This document shows, one piece after another, positions 9,472 to 17,865 of a stretch of DNA of 64,000 nt. Origin of the DNA: Seribacter sulfatis. GTDB lineage: Bacteria; Verrucomicrobiota; Verrucomicrobiia; Opitutales; Seribacteraceae. A program made the translations under genes and the position numbers. The DNA is taken from the NCBI RefSeq assembly GCF_964187635.1, contig NZ_CAXLMO010000038.1:1-64000 (forward strand), written 5' to 3'. The first letter of the stretch is position 1; every line of letters begins with the position of its first letter. The notes beneath the pieces are model-generated. The model did not search any database. It worked only from the letters and a program-made list of their open reading frames with translations, and had not been told where the DNA came from.

Positions 9472-10389
9472 GTGGGAGCGGAAAGTATTGGTGGTTTTAT
9501 AGATTATAAGTCTATTGGTGAAGAGTTAAAAGATAACTTGCCTACACTTCCTACTGTCTTCGAATCTCTTTCTGACATGTTAAAAGATCCGAACTCTCCT
9601 ACCCACTCTATTCAGGAGATAATGAAGTCTGATCAAACTTTAACGATGAAAGTCTTGCGCGTGGCAAATAGCGTCCATTATCGGGGAGAAAGGGAAAGAG
9701 TAACCGATGTGGGAGAGGCGATTGGTACACTCGGGTTTGATAAGATTCATATGGTTATTTTGACTGCATCTGTTTTTAAAGCATTTTCCTTTAAAAATGC
9801 AAAAGACTTAAATTACGATCCTGTAGAACTTTGGAAACACAGTTTAGGGGTAGCAGTTGCATCTTCTACCATTGCTGAGCTAACTAATCATTGTCAAAGG
9901 CAGCGGGCTTACAGTTGTGGATTAGTGCATGACATCGGAAAGGTTGCCCGTCTTCAATTACACCCAGAGTCTTTTTGCGAAGATGTGGGTGATGCAATTT
10001 ACGAAGAAATTCCATTGATCGATGTGGAAAGAAAGAAAAATTCCCCGACCCATGATCGAGTGGGGCAAATTGTTTGTAATGAATGGGGTTTAAACAGAGA
10101 TGTGGAATCTGTTATCCGCTGGCATCATGAAACCGATATTGTTGAGCGCGGGACGGTAGGAGAAGACGATTTAAATAAGCTAATTGATGTGGTCTATGTT
10201 GGGAATTGGCTTTCTCATTCATTACATTTTGGATTTAGTGGTCATCGGTCTCACGGTAAACTTTCAGAGGAGATTATGGCTCGATTAAATTTAGATGAAG
10301 ATCAACTCGATTATTTCAAACAGGAAACCAGAGAGAATTTTAAGGAATTCCGCAACTTCCTAAATTTGATCGAGCGTGCTTTTGGCTAG
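9472..10389 (+). CDS. HDOD domain protein (copy 2)
   Basis: 305 residues, GTG start at 9472. Closely parallel to the previous protein along its whole length: LPTLPTVFESLSDMLKDPNS, MTMKVLRVANS-like core, GTLGFDKIHMVILTASVF, VHDIGKVAR, RWHHE, and a shared C-terminal block FGFSGHxSxxKxS...ARLNLxxxQ. This is a tandem duplication whose copies have diverged but kept the His-Asp residues. A role in signalling is inferred from family membership only. Confidence 0.85.
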   Translation: MGAESIGGFIDYKSIGEELKDNLPTLPTVFESLSDMLKDPNSPTHSIQEIMKSDQTLTMKVLRVANSVHYRGERERVTDVGEAIGTLGFDKIHMVILTASVFKAFSFKNAKDLNYDPVELWKHSLGVAVASSTIAELTNHCQRQRAYSCGLVHDIGKVARLQLHPESFCEDVGDAIYEEIPLIDVERKKNSPTHDRVGQIVCNEWGLNRDVESVIRWHHETDIVERGTVGEDDLNKLIDVVYVGNWLSHSLHFGFSGHRSHGKLSEEIMARLNLDEDQLDYFKQETRENFKEFRNFLNLIERAFG

Positions 10390-10491
10390 TTTTTTTCGTA
10401 TATACTTGCCATTTTTGGTATAAAATCTCATTCGTATTATCTTCACACAAATTTTAGGTTATATTACCTTAAACTCAAACATTATCAGTCA

Positions 10492-11514
10492 ATGTCTATT
10501 AAAATTGGAATAAATGGTTTCGGTCGTATCGGCCGCTTAGTTTTTCGCGCTCTTGTCGATCAAGGTTTGCTAGGTAGCAAATTTGATGTTGTGGCAATCA
10601 ATGACTTGGTTCCATCTGACAACCTTGCTTATTTATTAAAGTATGATTCCACTCAGGGGCGTTTTAATGGTACGGTTGATGCACCGACTGAAGACTCCTT
10701 GGTTGTTAATGGTCATACTATCAAATGCTTAGCGGTTCGAGAAGGGCCTGCCGCATTGCCATGGGCAGAACTTGGTGTTGATATCGTGATTGAATCGACT
10801 GGATTATTTGTGAGTAAAGATGCCGCCGAAGGTCATTTAAAAGCAGGGGCCAAAAAGGTAATCATTTCAGCACCCGCGAAAGGAGATGTGAGGACTATTG
10901 TTCTTGGAGTGAACGACGACGAGTTGAAAGAAGACGATGCGATTGTATCCAATGCATCTTGCACCACCAACTGTTTGGCTCCGATGGTAAAAGTAGTTCT
11001 AGAAAATTTTGGGATTGTGGAAGGTTTAATGACCACAGTACATAGTTACACTGCGACACAAAAACCAGTAGATGGTCCGTCGATGAAAGATTGGAAGGGT
11101 GGAAGAGGTGCTGCAATAAATATTATTCCCTCCACGACTGGTGCCGCAAAGGCAGTCGGTTTAGTTCTTCCCGAAGTTCAAGGAAAGCTCTCCGGTATGG
11201 CATTTCGAGTACCCACTCCAACCGTTTCGGCAGTTGACTTAACGGTTAAAACGGAGAAATCAACTTCTTACGAAGAGATTTGTCAAAAAATGAAGGAAGC
11301 TTCCGAAGGTCCTTTAGCCGGAATTCTTGAATACACCGGTGATGAGGTGGTTTCTTCTGACTTTATTCATTGTCCCGCTTCATCTATTTACGATGCAGGT
11401 TCAGGAATGGGATTAAGTGACACATTTTTTAAACTTGTTTCTTGGTATGATAACGAGTGGGGCTACAGTAATCGTTGTGTCGATTTACTGAAGAAAGTAG
11501 CTAAGTTTGTCTAG
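10492..11514 (+). CDS. gap: Glyceraldehyde-3-phosphate dehydrogenase
   Basis: Glycolytic and gluconeogenic enzyme converting glyceraldehyde-3-phosphate to 1,3-bisphosphoglycerate. 340 residues. NAD-binding start INGFGRIGR, catalytic Cys at about 157 in SNASCTTNCLAP, substrate segment HSYTATQ and C-terminal SWYDNEWGYSNR are all present. First gene of gap-pgk-tpiA, which encodes three consecutive triose-level steps. No Shine-Dalgarno sequence precedes the ATG. An imperfect palindrome (AGGT...ACCT, around 10,457-10,470) lies in the leader; its role is unknown. Confidence 0.97.
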   Translation: MSIKIGINGFGRIGRLVFRALVDQGLLGSKFDVVAINDLVPSDNLAYLLKYDSTQGRFNGTVDAPTEDSLVVNGHTIKCLAVREGPAALPWAELGVDIVIESTGLFVSKDAAEGHLKAGAKKVIISAPAKGDVRTIVLGVNDDELKEDDAIVSNASCTTNCLAPMVKVVLENFGIVEGLMTTVHSYTATQKPVDGPSMKDWKGGRGAAINIIPSTTGAAKAVGLVLPEVQGKLSGMAFRVPTPTVSAVDLTVKTEKSTSYEEICQKMKEASEGPLAGILEYTGDEVVSSDFIHCPASSIYDAGSGMGLSDTFFKLVSWYDNEWGYSNRCVDLLKKVAKFV

Positions 11515-11539
11515 ACTTTAGAACTGCTTTTTTTGCCAA

Positions 11540-11560
11540 TAAGCGGAAAACTTCCGCTTA
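11540..11560. other. Stem-loop between gap and pgk
   Basis: 9-bp perfect inverted repeat around AAGCGGAA / TTCCGCTT with a 3-nt loop. No T-run follows, so it is more likely a transcript-stability or processing element separating gap from pgk than a full terminator. Confidence 0.4.
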
Positions 11561-11590
11561 ATTCCATTCCCATTCTGACAGTACTTTATT

Positions 11591-12790
11591 ATGAATGATG
11601 TAAAAAACATCGATGATGTAAACCTACAAGGTAAACGCGTTTTTGTACGAGTTGATTTTAATGTCCCCTTGGACGCGGATGGAAGCGTGACAGATGAAAC
11701 CAGAATCAATGCCGCACTTCCGACCATTAGGAAATTACACGAGCAAGGTGCAAAGATTATACTTGCTAGTCATTTAGGACGTCCGAAGGGGCAACGTGTT
11801 AAATCGATGAGCCTCGCACCAGTTGCACCCATACTTTCTGACAAGTTATCATTACCAGTCTTGTTTTTGAATGATTGTATTGGTAGTGATGTGGAAGAAG
11901 CCCTTCAAAATTTACAGGATGGCCAGATCGTGTTGTTAGAAAACCTTAGGTTTCATAAGGGTGAAACTGAAAATGATCCGACTTTTGCAAAAAGTCTTGC
12001 CGCACATGCTGATGCCTTTGTTAGTGATGCTTTTGGGACGGCCCATCGGGCACATGCTTCGACCTATGGAGTCGCAGAACTTTTACCCATTAAAGTATCA
12101 GGGTACCTGATTGCGAAAGAGCTTGAATTCCTTGGGCAAAAAACTGCTTCTCCCACTCGTCCATTCACGGTGATCTTGGGTGGGGCGAAAGTGAGTGATA
12201 AAATTATGGTAATCGATTCACTCTTGGACAAGGCAGATGTGATCATTATAGGTGGCGCAATGGCTTACACCTTTGCATTGGCAAACGGTAAGAAGGTGGG
12301 TGAAAGTTTGAGTGAACCGGATAAAGTTGAATTAGCACGGTCCGCACTTACCAAAGCCAAGGAAAAAGGGGTTCGATTCCTATTACCCATCGATACGCTT
12401 GGAACCAATGCATTAGACTTTGATGCAAAAACTTTGGGCGAGACTCAGGTTTTTGAAGGAGATATTGATGATGGTTGGGAAGGGGTAGACATTGGTCCTA
12501 AAACAACCGAATTATATGTAAAAGAAGTAGGAGAGGCAAAAACTGTCTTGTGGAATGGACCAATGGGTGTTTTTGAAATTCCGGAGTCCAGTAAAGGTAC
12601 TTTTGCGATCGGAAAAGCAGTTGCAGAGGGAGATGCCATTTCAATAATTGGTGGTGGCGATTCGGTTAAGGCAATTAATCAAAGTGGTTACTCGGACCAA
12701 GTTACTTTTATGAGTACTGGTGGAGGTGCATCATTAGAATTTTTGGAAGGAAAATCTCTTCCCGGTGTCTCTGTTTTAGATCGTCGATAA
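11591..12790 (+). CDS. pgk: Phosphoglycerate kinase
   Basis: Transfers phosphate from 1,3-bisphosphoglycerate to ADP. 399 residues, full length. The N-terminal signature KRVFVRVDFNVPL, the LASHLGRPKG segment, the C-terminal nucleotide site (NGPMGVFE) and GGGDSVKA with STGGGASLEFLEGKSLPGV are present. Lies 76 nt after gap and 25 nt before tpiA, consistent with one glycolytic operon. Confidence 0.97.
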   Translation: MNDVKNIDDVNLQGKRVFVRVDFNVPLDADGSVTDETRINAALPTIRKLHEQGAKIILASHLGRPKGQRVKSMSLAPVAPILSDKLSLPVLFLNDCIGSDVEEALQNLQDGQIVLLENLRFHKGETENDPTFAKSLAAHADAFVSDAFGTAHRAHASTYGVAELLPIKVSGYLIAKELEFLGQKTASPTRPFTVILGGAKVSDKIMVIDSLLDKADVIIIGGAMAYTFALANGKKVGESLSEPDKVELARSALTKAKEKGVRFLLPIDTLGTNALDFDAKTLGETQVFEGDIDDGWEGVDIGPKTTELYVKEVGEAKTVLWNGPMGVFEIPESSKGTFAIGKAVAEGDAISIIGGGDSVKAINQSGYSDQVTFMSTGGGASLEFLEGKSLPGVSVLDRR

Positions 12791-12815
12791 TTATTAACTA
12801 TAAGAAACTATTAAA

Positions 12816-13580
12816 ATGTCCCGTAAATTTCTCATCGCAGGTAATTGGAAAATGAATAAAACCGCTTCTGAAGCGGTTGATTTAATCGAAGAAATCAAGT
12901 CTTCAGTAGGCGATCAGACTTCTGTCCAGGTGTGTGTTTGTCCACCGTTTACCTCTCTCTCTCAGTCATCAGAGTCTGTCGAGAAGTCTGAAGTACTTCT
13001 TGGCGCTCAGGATATGAATGCCGCTCAATCTGGTGCATATACTGGTGAGATTTCTGCCGAAATGCTTCGTGATTTATATGTTAGTTTTGTTATTCTTGGG
13101 CACAGCGAGAGAAGGCAGTTCTTTGGAGAGACTAATCAAATTGTAAATCAAAAGATCCATGCTGCGATCGGAAATAATTTAAAACCGATTTATTGTATCG
13201 GAGAAACTTTAGATGAAAGAGAGGCGGGGAAAACTTTAGACATTGTCAGGACACAAGTAAGGGAGGGCTTAGAAAATTTTCCTACTCATTCCATTGAAAA
13301 CTTAGTCATTGCTTATGAACCTATTTGGGCAATCGGGACGGGTAAAACTGCAACCGATGAGATGGCACAGGAAGTTCATGCAGAGATTCGAAAGGTTCTT
13401 GCTGAAATGTTCGGTGATACTTCGGCGGACAGTATCCGTATTCTATATGGAGGTTCAATGAAACCTGAAAATGCGGCTGGTTTGCTTGCTCAGAAAGATG
13501 TGGATGGTGGTTTAATTGGTGGAGCTTCTTTAACTGCACGTGCTTTTGTGGGCATTATTGAAGCGGCTCAGTCTGCATAA
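12816..13580 (+). CDS. tpiA: Triosephosphate isomerase
   Basis: Interconverts dihydroxyacetone phosphate and glyceraldehyde-3-phosphate. 254 residues. Catalytic residues are Asn10 and Lys12 in AGNWKMNK, His96 in GHSERRQ and Glu168 in AYEPIWAIGTG; the phosphate-binding YGGS and GGLIGGASL segments are near the end. Third gene of gap-pgk-tpiA; it converges on a peroxiredoxin gene 24 nt away. Confidence 0.97.
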   Translation: MSRKFLIAGNWKMNKTASEAVDLIEEIKSSVGDQTSVQVCVCPPFTSLSQSSESVEKSEVLLGAQDMNAAQSGAYTGEISAEMLRDLYVSFVILGHSERRQFFGETNQIVNQKIHAAIGNNLKPIYCIGETLDEREAGKTLDIVRTQVREGLENFPTHSIENLVIAYEPIWAIGTGKTATDEMAQEVHAEIRKVLAEMFGDTSADSIRILYGGSMKPENAAGLLAQKDVDGGLIGGASLTARAFVGIIEAAQSA

Positions 13581-13604
13581 CAAGCATACGAACAAGCCAA
13601 CAGA

Positions 13605-14096
13605 TCAAGTAGAGTTACTCTTTTTGTCCTGTAATTCCCGAACAAGTTCTTCGGGGTGACTTTTTGCTTTTACCTTTAAATAGGTGCTTTCTACGGTCCC
13701 CGATTTGGTAATAAGAAATGAAACTCGGTGAATTCCTTCGAATGTACGCCCCATAAATTTTTTTTCACCCCACACACCAAATAACTTGGCTATTTTATTC
13801 TGCTCATCAAGAAGTAAAGGAAAGGGTAATCGAAATTTTTGCCTGAAATTTTCATGCGTTATTCTACTCCCTCCCGAAATACCAAAGATTTTAATTTCCT
13901 TATTTTGAAAAAAGCAATAGTGATCGCGGAATCCACAAGCTTGTGCCGTACAACCGGGAGTGTTATCGCGAGGATAAAAATAAAGTAAGTATTTTTGGCC
14001 TAAAAGAATTTCTTTTGAAAAAGAATTTCCTTCTGAGTCGGTAGTAGAAAAATTGGGTACGGTATTAGCTTTTTGAAGAGGGGAAATCTGTTGCAT
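13605..14096 (-). CDS. Thioredoxin-dependent peroxiredoxin, BCP/PrxQ type (cytoplasmic)
   Basis: 163 residues without a signal peptide. TPGCTAQACGFRD supplies the peroxidatic Cys49 and a likely resolving Cys54, the BCP/PrxQ spacing. Reduces peroxides with electrons from thioredoxin. Last gene of a minus-strand cluster (SDR, secreted peroxiredoxin, YhbY-like protein, this gene), 5 nt after the YhbY-like stop, so likely translationally linked to it. Confidence 0.88.
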   Translation of the reverse strand: MQQISPLQKANTVPNFSTTDSEGNSFSKEILLGQKYLLYFYPRDNTPGCTAQACGFRDHYCFFQNKEIKIFGISGGSRITHENFRQKFRLPFPLLLDEQNKIAKLFGVWGEKKFMGRTFEGIHRVSFLITKSGTVESTYLKVKAKSHPEELVRELQDKKSNST

Positions 14097-14101
14097 GTTA
14101 T

Positions 14102-14371
14102 TTACAATGCAAAGGTAGCGGTTTTTCCGACAAATTCAACCAAGGTGGATTCAATCTTTTCTTGGATCTCTTCCACTAACTTGACTCGTTTTTCTCGTTC
14201 GTCTCGAAAAGAAACTTTTACCATTTTATCTCGGTTCAGAACGAGTTGGATTTCAAGGATGACATTTTGTGTTAATCCTTTTTTTCCAATTTTGACATCC
14301 ACCTCTCTTACTTTTGCGGAGGACTTTAACAGTCTTCGTTCGCTTCCACTCTTGCTATTTTCTTCGGACAT
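14102..14371 (-). CDS. YhbY/CRM-domain RNA-binding protein
   Basis: 89 residues. The core VDVKIGKKGLTQNVILEIQLVLNRDKMVKVSF, then VEEIQEKIESTLVEFVGKTATF matches the YhbY/CRS1 (CRM) fold, including the GxxG loop as GKKG. Bacterial YhbY associates with pre-50S ribosomal particles. The first helix is shorter and more charged than in E. coli YhbY. Its ATG overlaps the upstream peroxiredoxin stop by one base (TAATG), indicating coupling. Assigned by motif reading only. Confidence 0.7.
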   Translation of the reverse strand: MSEENSKSGSERRLLKSSAKVREVDVKIGKKGLTQNVILEIQLVLNRDKMVKVSFRDEREKRVKLVEEIQEKIESTLVEFVGKTATFAL

Positions 14372-14928
14372 TAATTTTGTTTGTTAATAAATTGCATTAC
14401 ATTACTGCTGTCTTCCGATGCAGTAACTAGCTCATTCTTATAAATGAGTTTTCCTGATTTAGAAATAAGAAATGTCCATCGTTTGGGAGTCACTCCTCTT
14501 TCAAGTGTGAATTTATCACCTTTGAAGAAACGTTCAATTATCCCTCCCTTGCTTATTGGCACATTAAAAAGCTTGGCAACTTTACCTTGGGGATCCGAAA
14601 GAAGGGTGAATGGAAGTTTTTCGGCTTTCTTAAATAAGGAAAGGTTACTGGTTTGGTCTCCACTTATGCCAACAACCTCCACTTCCAATTTTTTCCATTT
14701 CTGAAAGTCATCTTTGTAGGAGCATGCCTGCTTGGTACACCCACCCGTCATCGCAGCAGGATAAAAATATAAAAGTATCTGCTTTTTAGCTAAGAAACTT
14801 TTGGAGTTCCAAGTTTCTCCTTTTGAATTAACGGCCTGAAAGTTTGGCACTACTTCATTAATCTCAATTCCTGGTAAGGAATTGGAAATTAAAAAAAGAG
14901 TAGAGAAAATGAGTACATGAATGTTCAT
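14371..14928 (-). CDS. Secreted peroxiredoxin, BCP/PrxQ-like
   Basis: 185 residues from ATG 14928, where the protein begins with a signal peptide (MNIHVLIFSTLFLISNSLPG). A start 41 codons upstream would bury the signal and overlap the SDR gene, so it is rejected. Cys64 and Cys69 in TGGCTKQACSYKD keep the spacing of the cytoplasmic paralogue downstream. Expected to reduce peroxides outside the cytoplasm, but its electron donor there is unknown. Overlaps the YhbY-like gene by one base. Confidence 0.82.
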   Translation of the reverse strand: MNIHVLIFSTLFLISNSLPGIEINEVVPNFQAVNSKGETWNSKSFLAKKQILLYFYPAAMTGGCTKQACSYKDDFQKWKKLEVEVVGISGDQTSNLSLFKKAEKLPFTLLSDPQGKVAKLFNVPISKGGIIERFFKGDKFTLERGVTPKRWTFLISKSGKLIYKNELVTASEDSSNVMQFINKQN

Positions 14929-14977
14929 TCTTTTATTTTGCTCTTTAAGTTCCGCGAGAACAAGAATTCTTTTATTA

Positions 14978-15682
14978 TTACCAAGGAATTGGTTCGCCGT
15001 CCTCTCCAATGAAAATACCGGTTTTGTCATGGGGGAGTTTTTCCAGTGCATGGAGCATCATCGAAACTGCCTCCTCTACATGATACTTTGCCTCTTGTCC
15101 GCCCATTTCCGTTTTTACCCAACCGGGGCTTTGCGAAATCACTCTTATATTGAACGGTTTAAGATCAATAGAGGTCTGCCTGGTTAACATATTTAAAGCT
15201 GCTTTTGAACATTGATATGCAATCGCTCCTCCCAATTGAGTATCCCCTCGTAAATGAATTGAGCCCAAACGTGAAGATAAATTAATAATTAAAGGTGAGG
15301 TTGAACGTTGGAGGCATGAAACTGCATTTCTGGTCACCAAAAGTGCACCCAGCAAATTGACTTTATAGACCTGCTCGACTGATGAACTTGTTACTTCTTC
15401 CAGTTTACTCCAGTCAATGATACCCGCATTATTAAAAAGCAGATCGATGTATTTTTGGTTTTTATCCAACTCATCAAAACAGGATTTTACGGACACCTCA
15501 TCTTCCACATCTAAGGATAATATTTCAATTCTGCCTTTATATTGCAGTTGCAACGATTGTAATTCATTTGCCCTATTTGTATCTCTGCAACAAGCGTAGA
15601 TGAAATTTCCCTGCAATAGGTATTGCTTTGTCAATTCAAGCCCGATGCCACGGTTGGCTCCAGTTATTAAAATTCTTTTCAT
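14978..15682 (-). CDS. Short-chain dehydrogenase/reductase (SDR)
   Basis: 234-residue classical SDR. NAD(P)-binding TGANRGIG is at 7-14, NNAG at 84-87, Ser136/137, and Tyr156 with Lys160 in YQCSK form the catalytic set. A PG motif follows (SQSPGWVKTEMGG). Substrate unknown; the sequence resembles carbonyl-reductase-type members. First gene of the minus-strand peroxiredoxin cluster, 49 nt before the secreted peroxiredoxin, and divergent from an aldo/keto reductase. Confidence 0.88.
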   Translation of the reverse strand: MKRILITGANRGIGLELTKQYLLQGNFIYACCRDTNRANELQSLQLQYKGRIEILSLDVEDEVSVKSCFDELDKNQKYIDLLFNNAGIIDWSKLEEVTSSSVEQVYKVNLLGALLVTRNAVSCLQRSTSPLIINLSSRLGSIHLRGDTQLGGAIAYQCSKAALNMLTRQTSIDLKPFNIRVISQSPGWVKTEMGGQEAKYHVEEAVSMMLHALEKLPHDKTGIFIGEDGEPIPW

Positions 15683-15779
15683 ATTTTTTTAATTCCTTTG
15701 AGAATATCCTAGATCAAGGTGTGGAGTAAGGATAGTGTAATAGGGAGTTAGAAGTAATATTAAATAAACAAATTTGGCG

Positions 15780-16781
15780 ATGAAACAAAATCAATTAGGA
15801 AACTCCGATCTTTTGCTATCTGAAATTGGCCTTGGCACTTGGGCGATTGGTGGTGGTGATTGGGGGATGGGGTGGGGCGAGCAAGACGAGCAAGATTCAA
15901 TTTCCTGCATACTGGAAGCTTTGGAGCAAGGAATTAATTGGATCGATACGGCTCATGCATACGGTTTTGGGGTTGCCGAAGAAGCAGTCGGAAAGGCACT
16001 TCGTGAATTTAACGATGACAGTATTATTGTAGCAACAAAATGTGGCGTGCTCCCCGAGGAGGATAATAAACCCAAACGATTTATCTCGAGAGAAACAATA
16101 CTAGAAGAAGTGGATGGTTCATTAAAAAGGTTGGGCCGCGATTGGATTGACCTTTATCAAATCCATTGGCCAGTACCGTCCGAGAATTTGATTGAGGCGT
16201 GGGAAACATTACAGGATTTAAAAAAAGCAGGTAAAATCCGTTGGGCTGGAGTATGTAATTGTTGGCAGCCTGAACTGGAGGCATTGCAAGCAGTGGCTCC
16301 AGTGTCTTCTAATCAACCCATGTACAACATGTTGGACCGTAAAATCGAAGAGAATGTATTGGGTTGGTGTGATCAAAATAATTCTGGTCTTTTGGTTTAC
16401 AGTCCAATGCACTCCGGAGTATTAACCGGTAAAATTTCTCACCAGTGGCTGGATAGTCTTCCTCAAAATGATTGGAGAAAGCATAAAACCGATCACCCCG
16501 TGGTTAAACCACTTCATAGTAAAGATGGTTTACAAGCCTTTCTTATTCTGCAAGAAGAGTTACGATTATTCGCACAAGAAAGAGAGATGACAATTGGGCA
16601 ACTAGCCGTGTGCTGGGCATTAAGTCCCCGAGAAGTCACTTCTGCTATTGTGGGAGCCCGGAAGCATGGCCAGATTCTTGAGACTGTACAGGCATCTAAC
16701 AATTCGCTTTCTCAGGATGATAAAAATTTAATTATGAAATATATTACCAAATTTGAAGAAAGTCTTGATCATGCCGGATGA
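15780..16781 (+). CDS. Aldo/keto reductase
   Basis: 333 residues from ATG 15780 (a TTG two codons earlier is less likely). The NADPH-dependent tetrad is intact: Asp56 and Tyr61 in NWIDTAHAYG, Lys87 in VATKCGV and His129 in YQIHWPVP. The C-terminal cofactor segment includes AIVGARKHGQI. Substrate unknown. Its 3' end overlaps the panB start by 11 nt, and it diverges from the SDR gene, so two oxidoreductases share the 97-nt intergenic region. Confidence 0.9.
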   Translation: MKQNQLGNSDLLLSEIGLGTWAIGGGDWGMGWGEQDEQDSISCILEALEQGINWIDTAHAYGFGVAEEAVGKALREFNDDSIIVATKCGVLPEEDNKPKRFISRETILEEVDGSLKRLGRDWIDLYQIHWPVPSENLIEAWETLQDLKKAGKIRWAGVCNCWQPELEALQAVAPVSSNQPMYNMLDRKIEENVLGWCDQNNSGLLVYSPMHSGVLTGKISHQWLDSLPQNDWRKHKTDHPVVKPLHSKDGLQAFLILQEELRLFAQEREMTIGQLAVCWALSPREVTSAIVGARKHGQILETVQASNNSLSQDDKNLIMKYITKFEESLDHAG

Positions 16782-17865
16782 AAAAAAAGTAAAGCCTGTG
16801 GAGGGCTCTAAAAAAGAAGTAGTGAGTGATAAAACTGCTTCCGAGATTAAGAAGCCGGTAAGAAGGAAAAAAAAGCCCGTTGCCTTATCAAAAGTAAAAG
16901 AGAAAAAACCTGCTACCAAGAGTTCGGTTGCCAAGCCCGTTGAGAAGAAGGAAATAATTACTAAGGAGAATGACGAAAAACCCCAACCTGTAGAAAGTGC
17001 CAAAGTAGCTACTGAACCTGTTGTTTCGACTCGCCCGCAGCCTCCACGTGAACCCTCTCCCCGTCGACATCGTGTCGATCTCGCCGAGATTAAGCCCAAT
17101 ATCAAATATATTGCCGGATTGAAGGGGAAAAGATCGATAGTGGGTTTAACTGCTTATGATGCAATTATGTCAAAACTTGTTTCGAAGGCGGGAGTCGATT
17201 TTATTTTGGTAGGTGATTCTGTAGGAACTACCCTTTTGGGGTACGACACCACCATTCCGGTTACGATCGATGATATGGTTCATCACACTTCTGCCGTTCG
17301 TAGGGGACAACCTGGTTGTTTAGTGGTCGCAGATTTACCATTTGGTGAAGCGAGTCTTTCGTTTGATCGATTACTTGAATCTTCGCGTCGACTTATGCAA
17401 AATGGAGCAGATGCAGTGAAGATCGAAGGAGGGAAAGATGTGGCAGATGATATTGAGAAACTGGTTGCCACCGGAATCCCAGTCATGGGGCACATTGGAT
17501 TGTTGCCCCAGACTGTTAAGGCGATTGGAGGGTATCGTAAATTTGGATCAAGTCGTGAAGAAGCCGATAGTTTGTACACCGATGCGATTAGCTTGGAAGA
17601 AGCGGGTTGTTTTGCCGTGATCGCAGAGATGATGGACGATCGGGTTGCCACTCAATTGGCCACTCAAATTCTTCCTCCTTTAATAGGTATTGGAAGTGGC
17701 GATAAGTGTGATGGTCAAATACTCGTCACCCATGATTTAATTGGACTTACCCCGAGCCCACTGCCTTCTTTTGTTAAACCATGTGCAAGTTTAGGTCTCG
17801 ATGGATTAAATGCCCTCACTGGCTATGTGCAAAAAACGAGGAGTAACCCAATCGCGAAAAAATGA
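16771..17865 (+). CDS. panB: 3-methyl-2-oxobutanoate hydroxymethyltransferase with Lys/Pro-rich N-terminal extension
   Basis: First step of pantothenate synthesis: hydroxymethylation of 2-oxoisovalerate. The PanB barrel begins near residue 110: LTAYDAIMSKLVSKAGVDFI, ILVGDSVGTTLLG, ADLPFGEAS, GHIGLLPQ, and a catalytic Glu in VIAEMMDD. PanB is normally about 265 residues; this protein has 364 because about 107 lysine-, proline- and glutamate-rich, probably disordered residues precede the barrel. ATG 16771 is chosen; no later start restores the normal length convincingly. Overlaps gpsA by 4 nt. Confidence 0.9.
   Translation: MPDEKKVKPVEGSKKEVVSDKTASEIKKPVRRKKKPVALSKVKEKKPATKSSVAKPVEKKEIITKENDEKPQPVESAKVATEPVVSTRPQPPREPSPRRHRVDLAEIKPNIKYIAGLKGKRSIVGLTAYDAIMSKLVSKAGVDFILVGDSVGTTLLGYDTTIPVTIDDMVHHTSAVRRGQPGCLVVADLPFGEASLSFDRLLESSRRLMQNGADAVKIEGGKDVADDIEKLVATGIPVMGHIGLLPQTVKAIGGYRKFGSSREEADSLYTDAISLEEAGCFAVIAEMMDDRVATQLATQILPPLIGIGSGDKCDGQILVTHDLIGLTPSPLPSFVKPCASLGLDGLNALTGYVQKTRSNPIAKK

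Noticed and set aside
10400..10491. Sigma-70 promoter before gap (TATAAA near 10,420)
   Set aside because: A -10-like box is present, but no -35 fits with proper spacing; not strong enough to report.
14371..15051. Longer start for the secreted peroxiredoxin at 15051
   Set aside because: It would overlap the SDR gene by 74 nt and hide a good signal peptide that begins at 14928.
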